NCBI GenBank assembly: GCA_038240295.1
Contig: JBBSDW010000037.1
Span: 1 to 23,138, forward strand
Reading direction: 5' to 3'
Length of the DNA stretch: 23,138 nt
DNA from: JABDDM01 sp038240295
Lineage (GTDB): Bacteria > Bacteroidota > Ignavibacteria > Palsa-1295
A model generated the notes under the pieces. It did not search any database. It saw only the letters and a program-made list of their open reading frames with translations, and had not been told where the DNA came from. Position numbers and translations under genes: made by a program. Positions 22,968 to 23,138 of the stretch are shown here, in pieces (the first letter of the stretch is position 1; each line of letters opens with the position of its first letter).

Positions 22968-23138
22968 ACTCTAAAAAAAACTCTCAAAGAACAATCTGAA
23001 AGCAGATCACAACCGAAACACAGATGGCAGAGTATCGGCTGGGACTCTAAAAAAAACTCTCAAAGAACAATCTGAAAGCAGATCACAACGGCCCTGCACG
23101 CGGCAAGCGCGCAGGGCTTACTCTAAAAAAAACTCTCA
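22968..23138 (-). CRISPR. Edge of a CRISPR array: 46-bp repeats, 30-bp spacers (type II-C-like)
   Basis: Two identical full repeats lie at 22968-23013 and 23044-23089, and the first 19 bases of a third at 23120-23138, all perfectly conserved. Two different spacers of exactly 30 bp lie at 23014-23043 and 23090-23119, giving a 76-bp period. Read on the minus strand, the repeat begins GTTGTGATCTGCTTTC, and both this start and the 46-bp length fit Bacteroidota type II-C (Cas9) arrays as I know them. That orientation would place transcription right to left, the leader off the right edge and the distal end at 22968. The array continues past the window; no cas gene or tracrRNA is seen here, so the type call rests on the repeat alone. 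Confidence 0.92.

Noticed and set aside
23014..23043. Self-targeting by spacer 1 within this window
   Set aside because: Only a 10-base match (GATGGCAGAG near 19225) was found, which is expected by chance.
22968..23089. A Bacteroidota promoter (TTG-N19-TAnnTTTG) inside each CRISPR repeat
   Set aside because: The repeat has TTG near its start, but the best -7 candidate GTTCTTTG has two mismatches and 17-base spacing, too weak to claim.

Overview
The window looks like a chromosomal segment of a Bacteroidota/Chlorobi-group (FCB) bacterium, perhaps close to the Kapabacteria. Three secreted proteins end in type IX secretion system (T9SS) type-A C-terminal sorting domains. Several start regions carry the Bacteroidota -7 element TAnnTTTG, most starts lack a Shine-Dalgarno sequence, and the CRISPR repeat at the right edge resembles Bacteroidota type II-C repeats. 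The exact lineage is inference; no rRNA is present.

Layout, left to right. 1-167: start of a minus-strand membrane-anchored protein cut by the window edge. 398-1140: decayed remnants of a beta-propeller gene and of a T9SS C-terminal domain. 1207-2646: secreted arylsulfotransferase-family protein. 2898-4614: two tandem paralogous lipoproteins of unknown function. 4758-5681: malate dehydrogenase. 5897-6562: a rhomboid protease split by an in-frame TAG. 6655-6729: tRNA-Val(CAC). All of these are on the minus strand, and several are closed by clear intrinsic terminators.

6730-9475 is the plus-strand, repeat-rich part. It holds a secreted kelch protein flanked by phased 7-bp repeat arrays, and a 140-residue EamA-type transporter surrounded by four short dispersed repeats. 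9476-14045 is a probable minus-strand operon: M3 oligoendopeptidase, small HicB-like protein, PriA. 14202-17079 is a second operon: a PHM-like copper monooxygenase lipoprotein followed by an FG-GAP/ASPIC-UnbV protein with a T9SS tail. 17228-20608 is a 1126-residue T9SS-secreted protein with a BNR-like propeller and five tandem Cys-paired modules. 20785-22833 (+) is acetyl-CoA synthetase.

The window ends inside a CRISPR array: 46-bp repeats, 30-bp spacers, two full repeats and a third that is cut. No cas gene is visible; they would have to lie to the right. The strongest leads are this array (its spacer 2 is a near-perfect palindrome and each repeat carries a terminator-like stem plus T8), the rhomboid whose catalytic Ser and His are separated by a stop codon, and the copper protein with His where PHM has its Met ligand.
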